From contig NZ_BAIO01000060.1 of assembly GCF_000613305.1 (NCBI RefSeq), positions 1 through 9,572 on the forward strand: a DNA stretch of 9,572 nt, written 5' to 3'. Below are positions 7,719 through 9,572 of the stretch, one piece after another (positions within the stretch are counted from its first letter, which is position 1; each line of letters starts with the position of its first letter). The notes under the pieces were generated by a model, which worked only from the letters and a program-made list of their open reading frames with translations, was not told where the DNA came from and ran no database searches. Made by a program: the position numbers and the translations under genes. The stretch is from Komagataeibacter kakiaceti JCM 25156. Lineage in GTDB: Bacteria; Pseudomonadota; Alphaproteobacteria; Acetobacterales; Acetobacteraceae.

Positions 7719-7839
7719 CTGTTTGAAAACAACGGGTTGATAAAGAACACTAAAAGTTCTGGGCTGCCGCCATTTTTCAAAAAAGGCGGCGTTCCCTGAT
7801 GCTTTTTGAAAAAAGCCGCACCAGGAACTTTCCCCTGGT
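7719..7839 (+). repeat. Dispersed hairpin repeat, copy C (fullest copy)
   Basis: This copy contains, in order: CTGTTTGAAAAC start; ACTAAAAGTT; core hairpin GCCGCC (7766-7771) with GGCGGC (7785-7790) enclosing ATTTTTCAAAAAA; then a second hairpin GCTTTTT (7801-7807) with AAAAAGC (7810-7816); then ACCAGG (7820-7825) with CCTGGT (7834-7839). It fills most of the 292-nt gap between the divergent amidohydrolase and DsbA-like genes. No coding capacity is seen. Confidence 0.7.
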
Positions 7840-7924
7840 TTACGGGATCTCCCAAAGGCAGGCTTTAATGGGTAAGGTCACAGGCACAGCCCGCACCTGC
7901 AACCATGAACAAGGAACCGCAAGC

Positions 7925-8479
7925 ATGTCCACATCCCTGCATATCGACCCGCTTGAATGGGGGCACGGGCCAAAGGTTCTGGATGTTTTTGTGGAACCCA
8001 CCTGCCCCTTTTCCGTCCGGGCCTTCAACAAGCTGAGGGATCTGCTCGCCACCGTGGGCGCGGACCGGCTCACGATCCGGGTCCGGCTGCATTCCCAGCC
8101 ATGGCATATGTTTTCCGGCGTGATTGTCCGGTGCATCCTGGCGGCCGCCACGCTGGAAGGCGGCAGGGAAACCGCCCGCGCCGTCATGGCCGCGATTGGC
8201 GCGCATCGGGAGGAATTCGAATTTACCGACCACTGCAGCGGCCCCAACATGGACGCCACGCCCAACGACATCATCCGCCGGATTGAAAAATACAGCGGCG
8301 TCGCGCTGGCTGAAGCCTTCGCGGTGCCGGAATTGCAGAAAGCCATCAAATGGCAGTGTAAATACGCCCGCCAGAATGGCATCCACGTCTCACCAACCTT
8401 CATGGTCGATGGCCTTATCGATCCGGCCATGAGCAGCGGCGACACTGTCGAGGCATGGAGCCAGCACCTTTTCCCGTAA
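7925..8479 (+). CDS. Cytoplasmic DsbA-family thioredoxin-fold protein with CPFS active site
   Basis: The product is 184 aa from the ATG at 7925, which has AAGGA 9 nt upstream; a longer frame back to 7799 runs through the repeat and is not credible. The fold is thioredoxin-like: strand KVLDVFVEPTCPFS with the redox position C27-P-F-S30, a helical insertion (~60-150, with REEFEFTDHCSGPNMD at ~95-110), the cis-Pro loop VSPTF with Pro157, and a final strand/helix FMVDGLIDPAMSSGDTVEAW. This resembles a conserved DsbA-like thioredoxin-domain family found in proteobacteria and fungi. The second cysteine of the usual CXXC is Ser, so it would act as a monothiol enzyme or glutathione-type transferase rather than a disulfide oxidase. 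No signal peptide is present, so it is likely cytoplasmic. It stands alone and converges on the lipid kinase gene. Partner and substrate are unknown. Confidence 0.87.
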   Translation: MSTSLHIDPLEWGHGPKVLDVFVEPTCPFSVRAFNKLRDLLATVGADRLTIRVRLHSQPWHMFSGVIVRCILAAATLEGGRETARAVMAAIGAHREEFEFTDHCSGPNMDATPNDIIRRIEKYSGVALAEAFAVPELQKAIKWQCKYARQNGIHVSPTFMVDGLIDPAMSSGDTVEAWSQHLFP

Positions 8480-8520
8480 CCCGACCGGTTACGGCACGGA
8501 TGACCGCAGGCCTGCGGTCA
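8474..8520. terminator. Two tandem hairpins between convergent genes
   Basis: Stem 1: CCGTAACC (8474-8481) with GGTTACGG (8487-8494), which includes the TAA stop. Stem 2: TGACCGCAGG (8501-8510) with CCTGCGGTCA (8511-8520), a perfect 20-bp palindrome. A short TTTT follows at 8528-8531. They probably stop transcription from both directions between the DsbA-like and lipid kinase genes. Confidence 0.6.
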
Positions 8521-8534
8521 CCCGGTATTTTCCG

Positions 8535-9425
8535 TCATCCCCCGCCCGTTGACGCGACCGCAATGCGAAGGGGCTGATCGGATATGTCGATACACAGCGG
8601 GGTAAAGCCACGCGCATCCCCGTCACTCTGCACGGGCAGGGCGGGCGGAGCGGGTATCTCGACCCTCGCGCCCGTCAGGACCGTTACGCCCTTCTGCCGC
8701 ACCAGATGACCGCGCAACAGGGCAAGACCGGCGCGCAGCACCGCCCCGATCCCGGCGGCATGGAACAGGACGACGCAAAACCGTTTTTCCCCCTGCATCG
8801 AATGGGGCGCCAGAACATATTTCCCGCCGTACCGCGCGCCTTTGGATATGATGGCCGAGACCACCTCATGCGCCACGCCATCCACCATGACCGTCATGGC
8901 GGGGAAACCATACCGCCGTAACGCGCCAGACATGCTCACAACATAGGCCATGCGCCCGATGGCGCTCTTCAGCCGGGTGGAGACGCAATGAACCACATGG
9001 GCGTCAAACCCGACCCCCACCATCTGCACGAAAAGCCCATCCCATGTGCTGGACCGGAGCCGTCCCGGCCAGATGGTCCGGCTGCCCCCCGCCGCGATGA
9101 TGCGGGCCGTCCGCGCATCATCGAAGGGCAGCGCGAGTTCACGCGCCAGCACGTTGGCCGTTCCCAGCGGCAGGATGGCCATGATGCAACCGGAACCCGC
9201 CATCCCCTGCGCCACCTCGGCAATGGTTCCATCCCCACCCGCCGCCACGATATGCGTGCAGCCGGGTGTCTGCGCCGCAATGCGGGCAAGATCCGTGGCA
9301 TGCGCCCTGAAACGGGTATGCCCGATTTCAACATCAAGCCCGGCCTGCCGCAGAAAATGCGCGAAGCGGGCCACGCGCCCAAGGCGATGCCCCCCGGCGC
9401 ATGGGTTCACAATAATAAAGATCAT
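8535..9425 (-). CDS. Diacylglycerol-kinase-family lipid kinase (DAGK catalytic domain)
   Basis: The product is 296 aa, typical for bacterial DgkB/YegS-like soluble lipid kinases, which phosphorylate diacylglycerol or a related lipid at the inner membrane face using ATP. The N-terminus IIVNPCAGG (4-12) is the family's first nucleotide motif. GGDGT (63-67) is the hallmark ATP-binding loop, and ILPLGTANVLARELALP (84-100) is the second conserved loop. VGVGFDAHVV (~136-145) begins the C-terminal beta domain, and QSDGDA (266-271) is the late conserved Asp-containing motif. All expected motifs are intact. The ATG at 9423-9425 is the only plausible start, since an in-frame stop lies 14 codons upstream, though its Shine-Dalgarno is poor. 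It stands alone, convergent with the DsbA-like gene. The true lipid substrate cannot be read from sequence. Confidence 0.9.
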   Translation of the reverse strand: MIFIIVNPCAGGHRLGRVARFAHFLRQAGLDVEIGHTRFRAHATDLARIAAQTPGCTHIVAAGGDGTIAEVAQGMAGSGCIMAILPLGTANVLARELALPFDDARTARIIAAGGSRTIWPGRLRSSTWDGLFVQMVGVGFDAHVVHCVSTRLKSAIGRMAYVVSMSGALRRYGFPAMTVMVDGVAHEVVSAIISKGARYGGKYVLAPHSMQGEKRFCVVLFHAAGIGAVLRAGLALLRGHLVRQKGVTVLTGARVEIPAPPALPVQSDGDARGFTPLCIDISDQPLRIAVASTGGG

Positions 9426-9459
9426 TATCGGTTTATCAGGGACTGTTTCAAAATAATCA

Positions 9460-9477
9460 TTTCATGAAAAGAATATA
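9460..9477 (-). promoter_or_regulatory. Candidate -10 and adjacent palindrome upstream of the lipid kinase gene
   Basis: On the minus strand TATATT (9472-9477; 5 of 6 to TATAAT) lies about 47 nt before the ATG, but no good -35 is visible. Just downstream, TTTCATGAAA (9460-9469) is a perfect 10-bp palindrome that would overlap the start of transcription, a plausible operator position. Confidence 0.35.
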
Positions 9478-9495
9478 AGTTCCGGTTACTGCCTG

Positions 9496-9572
9496 ACTTT
9501 CGAAGGGACGACACGTCCCGATGCTTCAGGAAACGCCGCCTTTTTGAAAAAAGGCGGCACCCAAAAACTTTT
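9496..9572 (-). repeat. Dispersed hairpin repeat, copy D (cut by window end)
   Basis: This is an inverted copy. Read on the minus strand it gives AAAAGTTTTTGGGT, core GCCGCC...GGCGGC (9553-9558 and 9535-9540 in plus coordinates), then CGTTTCCTGAAGC. Beyond this it carries a small hairpin GGGACG/CGTCCC (9505-9510, 9514-9519) where copy C has its second T/A-rich stem. The left block lies beyond the window. Confidence 0.65.

Noticed and set aside
7799..7924. N-terminal extension of the DsbA-like protein
   Set aside because: It would be encoded partly by repeat copy C, while ATG 7925 has a good AAGGA and gives the family's normal N-terminus.

Overview
The window is about 9.6 kb of GC-rich chromosomal DNA with short AT-rich gaps. 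It most likely comes from an acetic acid bacterium (Acetobacteraceae, probably near Komagataeibacter or Gluconacetobacter). That assignment is inferred from the alphaproteobacterial style of LepA and the S24-type regulator, and from a dispersed hairpin repeat I associate with those genomes. I see no transposase, integrase, phage structural gene or CRISPR array, so this looks like ordinary chromosome with a few lineage-specific genes.

Layout: (1) Positions 1-1287 hold the 3' part of a probable exported two-domain protein of unknown function (+). It converges on a small exported coiled-coil protein (-), with a hairpin and repeat copy A between them. (2) Positions 1288-2480 hold a divergent control region, then a two-gene (+) unit joined by an ATGA overlap: a 72-aa winged-helix-like protein and an XRE/S24 LexA-like regulator. 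The regulator appears to lack both self-cleavage residues. (3) Positions 2568-4413 hold lepA (elongation factor 4, +), broken near its 5' end by a one-base deletion at 2660/2661, followed by a strong hairpin. (4) Positions 4435-4609 hold a tRNA-Ser(GGA) with encoded CCA, a plausible promoter and an unusual perfect inverted repeat in its leader. (5) Positions 4610-5317 are a 708-nt gene-poor, AT-rich stretch with degenerate repeat copy B and several small palindromes. (6) Positions 5318-6264 hold a short-chain dehydrogenase/reductase (+) and its terminators. (7) Positions 6265-7632 hold a COG0402 amidohydrolase, best called 8-oxoguanine deaminase (-). (8) Positions 7633-8520 hold a divergent gap filled by repeat copy C, then a cytoplasmic DsbA/thioredoxin-fold protein with a CPFS site (+), ending in two tandem hairpins. 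(9) Positions 8535-9572 hold a diacylglycerol-kinase-family lipid kinase (-), its promoter region, and repeat copy D cut by the window edge.

Most genes are single transcription units of unrelated function (translation, purine salvage or repair, redox, lipid phosphorylation), so there is no evident pathway cluster. The one clear functional module is the coupled winged-helix and S24-like regulator pair. The observations most worth a second look are the lepA frameshift, the regulator's lost catalytic dyad and the dispersed hairpin repeat. I did not find convincing evidence of a complete, previously undescribed multi-gene system.
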